A stretch of DNA of 64,000 nt, from NCBI RefSeq assembly GCF_000585375.1, contig NZ_KK073874.1:868001-932000 (forward strand), written 5' to 3'. Source of the stretch: Cryptosporangium arvum DSM 44712 (lineage in GTDB: Bacteria; Actinomycetota; Actinomycetes; Mycobacteriales; Cryptosporangiaceae). Position numbers and translations under genes: made by a program. This document shows, piece by piece, positions 51,121 to 60,585 of the stretch (positions are counted from its first letter, which is position 1; each line of letters begins with the position of its first letter). The notes under the pieces are model-generated. The model searched no databases, was not told the origin of the DNA, and saw only the letters and a program-made list of their open reading frames with translations.

Positions 51121-52068
51121 CGCCGCGCGCGCGTAGCGCTCACCGGTGGCCCGGAGCGCATCGATGAACTCCGGCGGACCGACGACCTCGAAGTCGGCGC
51201 CGAGCCAGCCGAGCGAGGCCACCGGCCACTCCAGGTAGTCGCTCCGGATCACGACCCGGCAGCTCCCGGCATCCACCACCGACACGTCGGCCTCGCGGCC
51301 GAACGCGCTGCGGATCGCCGCCTCGGGCGCGTGCACGAGCACCTCGATCGTGTAGCGGTGCGGACGCTCGGCCTGGCGCTGCCGCACGAACGCGGCGGCG
51401 TCCTCGGCGGGGAGTTCGCGCTGGCGGAACCGGGCGCCGGTGGGCTGCGGCGAGCTCAGCCGGTCGACGCGGAACGTCCGCCAGTCGCCGCGTTCGACGT
51501 CCCAGGCGACCAGGTACCAGCGCCGCCCCATCGAGACCAGCCGATGCGGCTCCACCAGCCGGGACGTCCGCTCGGCGCCCCGGGCGGTGTAGGAGAAGCG
51601 CAGGCGCTCGTCGTCCCGGCACGCGCTCGCGATCACGGCCAGCGCACCGGCGTCGACCGTGGGCCCGCCGGAAAAGACGCCGGGGACGGTGTACGCACGC
51701 AGCGCCTCGACCCGGCGGCGCAGCCGCGGCGGCATCACCTGGATCACCTTGGTCAGCGCGCGCACCGAGGTCTCCTCGATGCCCTCGACCGCGCCGCCGG
51801 CCGCGGTACGCAGCCCGACCGCGATCGCCACCGCCTCCTCGTCGTCGAGCAGCAGCGGCGGCATCGCGGTGCCGGAGCGCAGCTGGTATCCCCCCGCGAC
51901 CCCGCGCGACGCGTCGACCGGATAGCCGAGCTCACGCAGCCGATCGACGTCCCGGCGCAGCGTGCGCTCGCTGACGCCGAGTCGATCGGCCAGATCGCCG
52001 CCGGGCCAGTACCGGTGGGTCTGCAGCAGGGAGAGCAACCGCAGCGTCCGCTCGCTCGTGTTCGCCAT
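51091..52068 (-). CDS. WYL-domain transcriptional regulator
   Basis: A 325-residue YafY/DeoR-like regulator. Residues 1-60 are a winged helix (LADRLGVSERTLRRDVDRLR) and residues 135-310 include the WYL domain with RLVSMGRRWYLVAWDVERGD. WYL regulators sense ligands through this domain. It diverges from an ABC exporter (gap 62 bases), so it probably controls that exporter. The 3' end overlaps the response regulator on the other strand. Confidence 0.9.
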   Translation of the reverse strand: MANTSERTLRLLSLLQTHRYWPGGDLADRLGVSERTLRRDVDRLRELGYPVDASRGVAGGYQLRSGTAMPPLLLDDEEAVAIAVGLRTAAGGAVEGIEETSVRALTKVIQVMPPRLRRRVEALRAYTVPGVFSGGPTVDAGALAVIASACRDDERLRFSYTARGAERTSRLVEPHRLVSMGRRWYLVAWDVERGDWRTFRVDRLSSPQPTGARFRQRELPAEDAAAFVRQRQAERPHRYTIEVLVHAPEAAIRSAFGREADVSVVDAGSCRVVIRSDYLEWPVASLGWLGADFEVVGPPEFIDALRATGERYARAASGPAGVVGQ

Positions 52069-52130
52069 GGCTCCAGGATGGTCGACATTGCGGTCAGGAA
52101 GTGGCCGGAATGACTTCTACCGTTGGTCTC

Positions 52131-53084
52131 ATGATCAAGACCTCCCAACTGACCAGGCACTTCACCGTGAAGAAGAAGACGGTCGAAGCAGTGAGCGGCT
52201 TGGATCTCGAAGTGCGGCCGGGTGAGCTCGTCGCGTTCCTCGGTCCCAACGGCGCCGGCAAATCCACGACGCTCCGGATGCTGACGACGCTCCTCACGCC
52301 GACGTCCGGCACCGCGGAGGTGGCCGGGTTCGACGTCGGCCGGAACCCGCGCGAGGTGCGCGAGCGGATCGGTTACATCGGCCAGGGCAACGGGGCCGGC
52401 CACAGCCAGCGCGGCCGGGACGAGCTGATCAGCCAGGGCCGTGCCTACGGCCTCGACCGGGCAGCGGCGCGCCGCCGGGCCGACGAGCTGGTCGAGTCGC
52501 TCGGCCTCGCCCCGGTCGCCGACCGGATCGTGTCCTCGCTCTCCGGGGGTCAGCGCCGCCGGCTGGACATCGCGATGGGGCTGATCCACACGCCGCCGCT
52601 GCTCTTCCTCGACGAGCCGTCCACCGGTCTGGATCCGCAGAACCGGGTCAACCTGCAGGAACACATCCAGCGGTTGCACGACGAACACGGCACGACGATG
52701 GTGCTGACCACCCACTACCTGGACGAGGCCGACCAGCTGGCCGAGCGGATCGTGGTGATCGACCACGGGAAGCTGATCGCCGACGACAGCCCGGCCCGGT
52801 TGAAGTCCGAGCACGTCGGCGACCGGATCGTGCTCACGTTCTCGTCCGCCGCCGACGCCACCCGGGCGGCGAACCGCGCGCTGGTCCTCGACGGACGGAT
52901 CGACGTCGCGGGCCCGACGGTCACGATCGCGGTGCCCGAGGGCACCCAGCTCGTTCCGAAGCTGCTGCGCAGCCTGGAGGAGGCCGGGATCGCGGTGGCC
53001 GCGGTCGAGGTCACCCGCCCGACGCTCGACGACGTCTTCCTCGTACTGACCGGCCGGAGCCTCCGGGAAGGGGCAGCAGCATGA
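52131..53084 (+). CDS. ABC exporter ATP-binding protein
   Basis: A 317-residue ATPase of the DrrA/daunorubicin-resistance type. Walker A is LGPNGAGKSTTLRM, the signature SLSGGQRRRLDIAMGL and Walker B LLFLDEPSTGLDPQ, with a C-terminal extension of about 90 residues. ATG 52131 fits the family N-terminus (MIKTSQLTRHF); ATG 52110 and GTG 52101 are in frame but lack a ribosome site too, and leaderless translation is possible. It pairs with the downstream membrane protein to export a drug, lipid or pigment. Divergent WYL regulator suggests ligand-induced expression. Confidence 0.9.
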   Translation: MIKTSQLTRHFTVKKKTVEAVSGLDLEVRPGELVAFLGPNGAGKSTTLRMLTTLLTPTSGTAEVAGFDVGRNPREVRERIGYIGQGNGAGHSQRGRDELISQGRAYGLDRAAARRRADELVESLGLAPVADRIVSSLSGGQRRRLDIAMGLIHTPPLLFLDEPSTGLDPQNRVNLQEHIQRLHDEHGTTMVLTTHYLDEADQLAERIVVIDHGKLIADDSPARLKSEHVGDRIVLTFSSAADATRAANRALVLDGRIDVAGPTVTIAVPEGTQLVPKLLRSLEEAGIAVAAVEVTRPTLDDVFLVLTGRSLREGAAA

Positions 53085-53839
53085 CCACGCTCGTTCGGGA
53101 CACCACCGTCGTTTTCAGCCGCGAGCTGCGGCCGGTGCTACGGAGCCCGTTCTCGCTGATCTTCACGATGGTGCAGCCGGTGTTCTTCCTGGCGCTGTTC
53201 GCGCCGCTGCTGCCCGACGACGTGTCCCCGGGATCCGGGAGCTCGCTGCAGTGGTTCGTGCCCGGCATCGTGGTGATGTCGTGCCTGTTCGGGACGTCGG
53301 TCACCGGCTCGAACCTGCAGCTGGAGATGCAGACCGGCTCGCACGAGCGGATGCTGGTCTCGCCGCTGAGCCGGCCCGCGCTGCTGATCGGGCGGGCGCT
53401 CAAGGAGATCGTCCCGATGCTCGCGCAGACCGTCGTGCTGATCCTGGCCACGATCCCGTTCGGCTTCCGGCTGCACCCGGTGGGTGTGCTCGTCGGCCTG
53501 GTGATCCTGTCGGTGTTCTGCGTCGGTCTCGGGGCGCTGTCGTACGCGCTGGCGCTGGCCAGCGAGGGCCAGGAGTGGATCTTCTGGACCGTGCAGCAGA
53601 CCCTGCTCTTCCCGCTGCTGCTGATCGCCGGGATCCTGCTCCCGCTCGACGACGGCCCGGGCTGGCTCAAGGCGCTGTCCCACGTCAACCCGCTCACCTA
53701 CCTGGTCGACGCCGAGCGGGTCCTGTTCGACGGCGAGGTGTTGTCGACCACCGTCGGCGCCGGGCTGCTGGCCGCCGTGCTGGTGGGGGTCGGCGGACTC
53801 TGGGTGGGTATCCGCGCCATGCGACGGGGCGCCGCCTGA
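53081..53839 (+). CDS. ABC exporter permease (DrrB type)
   Basis: A 252-residue ABC-2 membrane protein with six hydrophobic helices and the cytoplasmic N-terminus typical of DrrB. WFVPGIVVMSCLFGTSVTG and HVNPLTYLVDAERVL are family-like. The ATG overlaps the ATPase stop (ATGA). It should form the membrane half of the exporter; the cargo is unknown. Confidence 0.9.
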   Translation: MTTLVRDTTVVFSRELRPVLRSPFSLIFTMVQPVFFLALFAPLLPDDVSPGSGSSLQWFVPGIVVMSCLFGTSVTGSNLQLEMQTGSHERMLVSPLSRPALLIGRALKEIVPMLAQTVVLILATIPFGFRLHPVGVLVGLVILSVFCVGLGALSYALALASEGQEWIFWTVQQTLLFPLLLIAGILLPLDDGPGWLKALSHVNPLTYLVDAERVLFDGEVLSTTVGAGLLAAVLVGVGGLWVGIRAMRRGAA

Positions 53840-53901
53840 CCGCTGGGACCGGCGGCGGGCACCCGCCCGCCGCCTCGGCCTCGGCCCTCTTCCCGGGTGG
53901 G

Positions 53902-54594
53902 TCAGTACGTGAGGACGACTTCCTCGTCGCCGGTGCGGATCAGGTCGAGGATCGCGTCGGCCACCCGCTCCGGCGACTGCGGCGGCGGCATACCCGGCCG
54001 GTCGCTGAGCGAACCCGCGCGCAGCACGTCGTGGAACTCGGTCGCGGTGATCAACGGGTAGACGGTCGAGACCACGATGCCGTCGGCCGCGAGTTCCTTC
54101 CGCGCCACCGCCGAGAGCATGTTGAGCGCCGACTTGGTCGCCGCGTACGCGCCCAGGCCGGGCAGCACCAGGCGGGACGTCCCCGAGCTGACGTTCACGA
54201 TCGCGCCACCGCCCTGCCTGCGCATCGTCGGGATCACCGCCTGCATCGCGATCAGCGGCGCCACGACGTTCAGCTCCAGCACGGCCCGGAAGTCGTCCGC
54301 GTCGACCTGCTCGAGCGGCACGTGCAGGCCCTGGCCGGCGTTGTTGACGAGCACGTCGACGCGGCCGTACGCGTCGAGCGCCACCTGGACCGCGGTCGGG
54401 ATCTGCCCCGAATCGGTGAGATCGGTGGGGATGGCGATCGCGTCCGGCAGTTCGTCGGCGAGCGCGTCGATCCGGTCACCGCGGCGCGCGGCCAGCACCA
54501 GCCGGGCGTCCAGCTTCGCGGCGAGCCGGGCGGTCGCCGCTCCGATCCCCGCCGACGCCCCGGTGACGAGTACGACCTTCCCCGCGATGTCCAT
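53902..54594 (-). CDS. Short-chain dehydrogenase/reductase
   Basis: A 230-residue classical SDR. The cofactor motif is VTGASAGIGAATARL at residues 8-22, NNAG is near residue 86, and the catalytic pair is in VSSGTSRLVLPGLGAYAATK. Its substrate is unknown. It lies 47 bases from a divergent AraC-type gene, which may regulate it. Confidence 0.9.
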   Translation of the reverse strand: MDIAGKVVLVTGASAGIGAATARLAAKLDARLVLAARRGDRIDALADELPDAIAIPTDLTDSGQIPTAVQVALDAYGRVDVLVNNAGQGLHVPLEQVDADDFRAVLELNVVAPLIAMQAVIPTMRRQGGGAIVNVSSGTSRLVLPGLGAYAATKSALNMLSAVARKELAADGIVVSTVYPLITATEFHDVLRAGSLSDRPGMPPPQSPERVADAILDLIRTGDEEVVLTY

Positions 54595-54641
54595 GCCTCC
54601 ACGCTAGCCAACCTGAGGGTTCACGAGGCACTCTGTGATCC

Positions 54642-55064
54642 GTGGCCGTCGACCCCCGTCTGCGTGAGCTCGCGCTGCTGCGCCGTGTCCGCGACCGGAT
54701 CGACCGGGAGTACGCCGAACCGCTCGACGTCGAGGCGCTGGCCCGGGGCGTCCACCTCTCGGCCGGTCACCTGAGCCGGGCCTTCCGGGCCGCGTACGGC
54801 GAATCGCCCTACAGCTACCTGATGACGCGGCGCATCGAGCGGGCGATGTCGCTGCTGCAACGCGGCGACATGTCGGTCACCGAGGTCTGTTTCGCGGTCG
54901 GCTGTTCCTCCCTGGGCACGTTCAGCACCCGGTTCTCGGAGCTCGTGGGCATGTCCCCGTCCGCGTACCGTCGCCAGAAGGGTGCGCACGCCGAGGGCGT
55001 TCCGCGCTGCGTCGCCAAACAGGTCGTCCGACCGGTCAGGAATCGAGAAGCTTCCCCGGGCTGA
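54642..55064 (+). CDS. AraC-family transcriptional regulator
   Basis: A 140-residue protein consisting essentially of the AraC DNA-binding domain (two helix-turn-helix motifs within residues 14-115, e.g. HLSRAFRAAYGESPYSYLM and FSTRFSELVGMSPSAYR). No effector domain is present, so it is of the short type. The start is GTG 54642. The divergent SDR and the downstream VOC gene, 20 bases away, are likely targets or operon partners. Confidence 0.9.
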   Translation: MAVDPRLRELALLRRVRDRIDREYAEPLDVEALARGVHLSAGHLSRAFRAAYGESPYSYLMTRRIERAMSLLQRGDMSVTEVCFAVGCSSLGTFSTRFSELVGMSPSAYRRQKGAHAEGVPRCVAKQVVRPVRNREASPG

Positions 55065-55084
55065 CCTCACTTACCGTCATCGGC

Positions 55085-55495
55085 ATGAACATCACGATCG
55101 CGAACACGTTCCTGCCGGCCGACAACCCCGAGAAGTCGCTCGAGTTCTACCGGGACGCCCTCGGGTTCGAGGTTCGGCTCGACGTCGGCTACGGCGACAT
55201 GCGCTGGATCACGGTCGGCCCGCCCAACCAGCCGCAGACGTCGATAGTGCTGCACCCGCCGGCCGCCGACCCCGGCATCACCGACGACGAGCGCCGCACG
55301 ATCGCCGAGCTCATGGCCAAGGGAAGCTACGCGAGCATCGTGCTCTCCAGCGACGACCTCGCCGCCACGTTCGACCAGGTGGTCAAGAGCGGCGCCGAGG
55401 TCATCCAGGAGCCGATGGACCAGCCGTACGGGGTCCGCGACTGCGCGTTCCGCGACCCGGCGGGCAACATGGTGCGGATCAACCAGCAGGCCTAG
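55085..55495 (+). CDS. VOC-superfamily (glyoxalase-like) protein
   Basis: A 136-residue VOC-fold protein with two beta-alpha-beta-beta-beta modules: TFLPADNPEKSLEFYRDALG in the first and YGVRDCAFRDPAGNMVRI in the second. Metal ligand positions are not clear, so enzyme or resistance function cannot be told apart. It lies just after the AraC gene in the same direction, a common pairing. The stop overlaps a converging pseudogene. Confidence 0.88.
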   Translation: MNITIANTFLPADNPEKSLEFYRDALGFEVRLDVGYGDMRWITVGPPNQPQTSIVLHPPAADPGITDDERRTIAELMAKGSYASIVLSSDDLAATFDQVVKSGAEVIQEPMDQPYGVRDCAFRDPAGNMVRINQQA

Positions 55496-55987
55496 GGCCA
55501 CCGGCACTTCGGGAAGCCGGGGTCCGGCAGCATCTCCCCGTCCGCGTCGTAGGCACGCAGCGTCCTTCGTGATCCGGCCGCCGGACAGCGCGAGCCCGTC
55601 GGAGGGGGTGCCGAGCAGGTTGAGGAGCTTCGCGCTCTTGGCCAGGTCCTGCTGCTCCGGGGGGCCGCCGAGCCCGTAGGAGGCGAGGCAGCCCGGGACG
55701 ATCGACTCCCGCTCCCCGGTCGGCCGCTCCACCGACCGGGTGGGGACGGGCGACGGGGACGCCGACGTCGCCGGCGCGACCCGCTCCTCGTCACCACCAC
55801 GGAGCGCGCCCACGGCCACCGCCGCGGCGGCGGGCGCGAGCCACCGCCTCCGGGGCGCACCCCGGGCGGTGGTGACCTCGGCGATCAAGGCCTCGTCCCG
55901 CCGGCGCCACGCGGTCAGGAACGTCACCGAGACCGCGTCCTCGGCGACGCTCCACGAGCCGGTGAGCCGGAAGCAGTGGTTGTACAC
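55492..55987 (-). pseudogene. Degraded ECF sigma factor fused to an unknown lipid-linked or regulatory protein
   Basis: The upstream end reads as an ECF-type sigma factor region 2 (YNHCFRLTGSWSVAEDA, FLTAWRRRDE) without its first part, since a stop precedes GTG 55987 by a few codons. After the Arg/Asp turn it continues directly into another kind of protein (ALIAEVTTARGAPRRRWL, then a hydrophobic segment and a Ser/Pro linker). The last part is frameshifted: the natural tail LRAYDADGEMLPDPGFPK and its stop are in a second frame, with one base out of register near 55565. An internal deletion and a later indel explain this best. Confidence 0.7.
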
Positions 55988-55993
55988 CGCGCG

Positions 55994-57520
55994 CTAACGC
56001 TGTTGCATCAGATTTTCCGGCTGCCGACGGTGCTTCACCGCGTACATCGCCGCATCGGCGGCGCGGAGCAAGGTTTCCGGATCCTCCGCGCTGCCGACCG
56101 TCACCCCGATGCTCGCCCCGATGCCCAACCGGAGCTCGCCGATCCCGATCGGCTCGGACAGCACCCGCTCGATCCGGGCGACCAGCTGGGCCGCCGATTC
56201 GCGCGTAGCCCCGGGCATCAGCACCGCGAACTCGTCGCCGCCGAGCCGCGCGGCGGTGTCGGTCGGGCGCACGCAGCGGCGGATCCGCTCGGCCACGGCG
56301 ATCAGCACCGCGTCGCCGACGTGGTGGCCGTAGCGGTCGTTGATCGGCTTGAAGCCGTCGAGGTCGATCGCGAGGAGCGCGACCGCGTCCTCGCCGAGGT
56401 CGGCCGTCGCGTCCAGGCGCTCGGTGAACAGCCGCCGGTTCGCCAGTTGCGTGAGCACGTCGTGGTCGGCCTGGTGGCGCAGCTGGAGGTTCGCGTGGTC
56501 CAGCTGCCCGATCAGCCGTGAGTTCTCCCCGAACGACAACAGCTGGCGGACGACGACCAGGCCGGTGACCAGGCACATCGCGACGAGCATGCCCCAGCAG
56601 CGCAGCGTCAGCTCGTCGTCGATCACGAACGCGCCGAACAGCAGCAACTGCACCCCGCCGACGACCCCGTACGGGAGCACGCTGTAGGGGCGGCGCCGGG
56701 TCCGCAGGCGGAAGTGCTCGGGATCCACCCGGAACCGGAGCAGCTCGAGCCGAGGTCCGGCGGCGATCAGCGCTGTGGGGAGCAACTGGACGGCGAGCGC
56801 GACACCGGGATCGAGCGGCCCGGCGTAGATCGGGAGCACCACGATCTGTCCGACCAGCACGATCGCCGACGCGATCATCGTCGCCGCGGCCGGCAATGCG
56901 ACCGGGCTGTGGCCGCTCAGCACCAGCTTCACCGCGAAGAACCCGACCGCGAGAACGCCGACACCGATCACCAGACCGCCGATGACGCCGCCGCCGGTCG
57001 TGTTCGCGGCCCGCGGGTCAGCGAGCAGGAACCAGACCATCGCCCCGACCCCGGCCAGCACGATCGAGGCGTCCAGCAGGAACCGCTGCCGAGCCGCCCC
57101 GGAGCCGATCAGCATCGGATAGCCGATCAACGCGGCGAAGATCGCGGTCTGTCCGATCGCCAGGCAGGCCAGCTGTACCGGTCCGGACTCGGTCGTCTCC
57201 AGCCCGACCACGCCCTCGGCCGTGCGCAGGACGTCCGCGGTCACGAACACGCCACCGGCGAACGTCAGCAGCCGCCAGAACCGGTACGCCCGCCGATCGT
57301 CGCGTGCGTTGCGCGTCACGGCCAGCGCGCTCAGGAAGAACATCAGATCACCGGGGGCCTGGACGGCCCAGAACAGCGTGGTGCGGTGAGGTTCGGGCGT
57401 GTTGCCGAAGATCAGCCAGGAGGAGGCCAGCAGGAGTCCACCCACCAGGGCGAGCAGCCCACGATCCGTGCACGCCGCCCTGAAGAATGCAGAACGCTGC
57501 ACGCCGCGACCCTCCCGCAC
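55994..57520 (-). CDS. Membrane diguanylate cyclase (GGDEF)
   Basis: A 508-residue signalling protein. About eight to ten membrane helices fill residues 20-325; a short coiled segment follows (LIGQLDHANLQLRHQADHD), then the GGDEF domain with the intact catalytic motif GGDEF at 427-431. An inhibitory-site RPTD motif precedes it by five residues, so product inhibition by c-di-GMP is likely. The membrane part has no recognisable sensor family. It should synthesise c-di-GMP in response to a membrane signal. Confidence 0.92.
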   Translation of the reverse strand: MREGRGVQRSAFFRAACTDRGLLALVGGLLLASSWLIFGNTPEPHRTTLFWAVQAPGDLMFFLSALAVTRNARDDRRAYRFWRLLTFAGGVFVTADVLRTAEGVVGLETTESGPVQLACLAIGQTAIFAALIGYPMLIGSGAARQRFLLDASIVLAGVGAMVWFLLADPRAANTTGGGVIGGLVIGVGVLAVGFFAVKLVLSGHSPVALPAAATMIASAIVLVGQIVVLPIYAGPLDPGVALAVQLLPTALIAAGPRLELLRFRVDPEHFRLRTRRRPYSVLPYGVVGGVQLLLFGAFVIDDELTLRCWGMLVAMCLVTGLVVVRQLLSFGENSRLIGQLDHANLQLRHQADHDVLTQLANRRLFTERLDATADLGEDAVALLAIDLDGFKPINDRYGHHVGDAVLIAVAERIRRCVRPTDTAARLGGDEFAVLMPGATRESAAQLVARIERVLSEPIGIGELRLGIGASIGVTVGSAEDPETLLRAADAAMYAVKHRRQPENLMQQR

Positions 57521-57621
57521 CGGACCTCTGTTCGGTCAGATCGGCACGGAGCTCGGTCAGCTTCGTGTTCTGCGCCGCCGTCCTGACGCATAGGTGCGGG
57601 CAACCGGGGCATCACGCGACG

Positions 57622-58806
57622 ATGCGTGCTCTGACGTGGCAAGGTACCCAGAAGGTTTCCGTCGAGACGGTCCCCGACCCGACCATCCAGCAGCCGACAG
57701 ACGCGATCGTCCGGATGACGTCGACCGCGATCTGCGGCTCCGACCTGCACCTCTACGACGTCCTCGGAATGTTCCTCGACCCGGGCGACATCCTCGGCCA
57801 CGAGCCGATGGGCATCGTCGAGGAGGTCGGCCCCGAAGTCACCCACATCCGGCCCGGCGACCGCGTCGTGGTCCCGTTCAACATCTCGTGCGGGCACTGT
57901 TGGATGTGCAGCCGCGGCTTCTACGCCCAGTGCGAGACCACCCAGAACGTCGAGCAGGGCAAAGGTGCGTCGCTGTTCGGCTACACCAAGCTCTACGGAC
58001 AGGTGCCGGGGGCGCAGGCCGAGTACCTGCGTGTCCCGCAGGCCCAGTTCGGCCCGATCAAGGTCGAGTCCGAACACCCGGACGAGCGGTTCCTCTACCT
58101 GTCCGACGTCCTCACCACGTCCTGGCAGGCGGTCCGCTACGCCGACACGAACCCCGGCGACACGGTCGCGGTGATCGGTCTCGGCCCGATCGGCCAGATG
58201 TCGGCCCGGATCGCCAAGTACCTCGGGGCGAACCAGGTCATCGCGGTCGACAACGTGCCCGAGCGGCTGGAGATGGCTCGTCGGCACGGCATCACGGTGC
58301 TCGACGAGCGTGAGGTCGACGACATCCCGGCGGCGATCGCCGACCTCACCGACGGGCGCGGCGCGGACGGCGTCGTCGAGGCGGTGGGCATGGAGGCGCA
58401 CGGGACGCCGTTCCAGGAGTTCGCGCAGCGTGCCGCCGGGCTGCTTCCGGACGCGCTGTCGAAGCCGGCGATCGACAAGATGGGCGTCGACCGGATGGGG
58501 GCGCTGCGGACGGCGTTCGCGAGCGTGCGCCGCGCCGGGACCGTGTCGATCATCGGGGTCTACGGCGGCCAGGCCGACCCGTTCCCGATGATGGACCTGT
58601 TCGACAAGGGCGTGACCCTGCGGATGGGCCAGGCCCACGTCAAGCGCTGGGTCGACGAGATCATGCCCGCGCTGACCGGCGCCGACGACCCGCTCGGCAC
58701 CGAGGACCTGCGGACGCACTCCCTCGGGCTGGAGCAGGCCCCGGAGGCCTACGACATGTTCAAGGACAAGAAGGACGGCTGCATCAAGGTCGTGCTCAAG
58801 CCGTAG
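57622..58806 (+). CDS. Zinc-dependent alcohol dehydrogenase (formaldehyde-dehydrogenase-like)
   Basis: A 394-residue medium-chain dehydrogenase. Catalytic zinc ligands appear in ICGSDLHLYD and GHEPMG, and the structural-zinc loop in SCGHCWMCSRGFYAQC. The NAD site is VAVIGLGPIGQMSARIAKYL. It resembles glutathione-independent formaldehyde or related aldehyde/alcohol dehydrogenases by its insertion after the zinc loop. The substrate is unknown. ATG 57622 has no strong ribosome site. A strong terminator follows. Confidence 0.9.
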   Translation: MRALTWQGTQKVSVETVPDPTIQQPTDAIVRMTSTAICGSDLHLYDVLGMFLDPGDILGHEPMGIVEEVGPEVTHIRPGDRVVVPFNISCGHCWMCSRGFYAQCETTQNVEQGKGASLFGYTKLYGQVPGAQAEYLRVPQAQFGPIKVESEHPDERFLYLSDVLTTSWQAVRYADTNPGDTVAVIGLGPIGQMSARIAKYLGANQVIAVDNVPERLEMARRHGITVLDEREVDDIPAAIADLTDGRGADGVVEAVGMEAHGTPFQEFAQRAAGLLPDALSKPAIDKMGVDRMGALRTAFASVRRAGTVSIIGVYGGQADPFPMMDLFDKGVTLRMGQAHVKRWVDEIMPALTGADDPLGTEDLRTHSLGLEQAPEAYDMFKDKKDGCIKVVLKP

Positions 58807-58814
58807 GAGACACG

Positions 58815-58849
58815 AATCGGCCGGGTCGCCGCTCGCGACCCGGCCGATT
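58815..58849 (+). terminator. Strong convergent terminator hairpin
   Basis: A perfect 15-base stem (58815-58829 with 58835-58849) around a five-base loop lies between the alcohol dehydrogenase and the converging SDR gene. TT follows each side. It can stop transcription from both directions. Confidence 0.85.
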
Positions 58850-58855
58850 TCCGTC

Positions 58856-59656
58856 TCAGTTCTCGGCCGACCCCGGTTCGGCCATCCGCCGGTGCATCTC
58901 CGCTTTCGCCCGGTCGGGCAGGAACTTCGCCGCGGCCTCCTGCGCCTTCGTGGTGAGGCTCGCCGCGACGACGCGCGACTCGCCCTTCATCAGCGCCTCG
59001 AACCCCTGCTTCGCGACGTCGGCCGGGTCGTCCTTGCTGTCGCTCGCGCCGACCTTGGTGTCGAGCATGTCGGCGCGCTCGAAGAACCCCGTCTCGGTGG
59101 GGCCGGGCATCAGCGAGGTCACCGTGACCCCGGTGCCCCGGAGTTCGGCCTGCAGTGCCTCGGCGAACGACTGCACGAACGACTTCGACGCGTTGTACAC
59201 GGCCTGGTAGGTGCCCGGCATCGTCGACGCGATCGACGAGGTGAACAGCACCTTGCCCTCGCCCCGTTCCACCATGGCCGGTAGGACGCGTTTGGCCAGG
59301 TGAACCGTCGAGCGGACGTTGACGTCGATGATCTCCATCTCGTCGCGGAGATCGGTGTCCCGGACGAAGTCACCGCCGGCACCGCGCCCGGCGTTCAGCG
59401 CGATCGCGTCCACCGGGCGGCCGGCCGCCACGATCGCCTGATGGAGGTGTTCGACGCCGCTGGTGGACGCCAGGTCGATCTGGACGACGTCGACGCGGTG
59501 GCCGGCGTCGCGCCGCAGATCGATCGCGGCGGCGTTCACGTCCTCGTCCTCGGCGGTGATCAGCAGGTCGAAGCCGTGGGCGGCGAACTGCCTGGCCAGT
59601 TCGTACCCGATGCCACTGGACGCGCCGGTAACCACGGCGAACGGCTTGTTAGTCAT
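58856..59656 (-). CDS. Short-chain dehydrogenase/reductase
   Basis: A 266-residue SDR. The motif VVTGASSGIGYELARQFA lies at residues 8-25, NAGRG near residue 89, and the YNASKSFV catalytic pair after the conserved Ser. It has a C-terminal extension of about 50 residues rich in Lys and Ala. Such SDRs often follow stress or lipid genes; no partner is evident. It shares orientation with the PrsW gene upstream. Confidence 0.88.
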   Translation of the reverse strand: MTNKPFAVVTGASSGIGYELARQFAAHGFDLLITAEDEDVNAAAIDLRRDAGHRVDVVQIDLASTSGVEHLHQAIVAAGRPVDAIALNAGRGAGGDFVRDTDLRDEMEIIDVNVRSTVHLAKRVLPAMVERGEGKVLFTSSIASTMPGTYQAVYNASKSFVQSFAEALQAELRGTGVTVTSLMPGPTETGFFERADMLDTKVGASDSKDDPADVAKQGFEALMKGESRVVAASLTTKAQEAAAKFLPDRAKAEMHRRMAEPGSAEN

Positions 59657-59704
59657 CTGGGAACCTCCTCCGGTGTTTTCCAGGCGTGCCCGGAGGTCGG
59701 CGGT

Positions 59705-60508
59705 CTATGCCTGCGCGAGTGAGGGGCCGTGGCCGGACGGCACCCGGTGCCGGGCCGTCAGCCGATGAGTGGTCACGCCCAGCAGGCCGAGGCTCACGGC
59801 CGCGAGGATCGCGTAGGCGATGGTGTTCCCGAGCGAGTCCCACGCCGTGTGCAGAGCGACCGCGACGGCGAACACGCCGACGAACCGCATCACCGCGGAC
59901 GCGTGCCAGTGGCTCTCGGCGGCGTACCAGAGCGCGGCCGCGGTCAGACCGGTCCAGGCCATGTGCGCGGCCGGGCTCAGCACCCCGCGCAGGAAGAGCA
60001 CGTCGTCGACCGCGCCGATGTCGCCCTTCGACTGGATCAGCGTGACGAACGCGTAGCCCATCGTCTCCAGCGTCGCGAACCCGGCGCCGGAGGCCACCCC
60101 GATCAGCAGACCGTCGGCCGGCTTGCGGGGCTTGAGCACGAAGACCAGGACGAGCGGCGCGATCAGCTTCGCGCTCTCCTCGATCAGCCCGACCGCGACC
60201 ATCGGCAGCACCCCGAGGTCGTGCAGCGTGTCGTACTCCAGCACGCCGGCGGTCACGACGCCGATGACGCCGCCGACGAGTGCGGTGAGCGCGAGCGTGC
60301 CGCCGCTGACGCCGTACTCGATCCGGCGTCCGGCGAGGAACGCGACGAACGTCATCGGCACCACCGCGGCGCCGAGGAGGATCAGCGAGGGGATCAGATT
60401 CGGGTTCCCGGTGTCGAGCGTGGCCCGGCGCACGGCGTAGAACAGGGCCAGCCCGATGACCAGCACGGCCACCCAGGACCAGCGACGCGCGAACCTCATG
60501 ACGTCCAT
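59705..60508 (-). CDS. PrsW-family intramembrane protease
   Basis: A 267-residue protein with seven or eight helices. The PrsW active-site residues are visible as GLIEESAK, GAGFATLETMGY, SPAAHMAWTGL and ALHTAWDS. Members cleave membrane-bound substrates such as anti-sigma factors or small membrane proteins. The substrate here is unknown; no sigma/anti-sigma pair lies nearby, though a broken ECF sigma gene is at 55.5 kb. The upstream neighbour is the CAP protein gene. Confidence 0.9.
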   Translation of the reverse strand: MDVMRFARRWSWVAVLVIGLALFYAVRRATLDTGNPNLIPSLILLGAAVVPMTFVAFLAGRRIEYGVSGGTLALTALVGGVIGVVTAGVLEYDTLHDLGVLPMVAVGLIEESAKLIAPLVLVFVLKPRKPADGLLIGVASGAGFATLETMGYAFVTLIQSKGDIGAVDDVLFLRGVLSPAAHMAWTGLTAAALWYAAESHWHASAVMRFVGVFAVAVALHTAWDSLGNTIAYAILAAVSLGLLGVTTHRLTARHRVPSGHGPSLAQA

Positions 60509-60585
60509 CCCCTCGCTTGGTTGTTGTCAGCAACCTTCCCCGGGGCGTGGGGATTCACGTCAATGTGTAGCGCACCAGACAGCAG

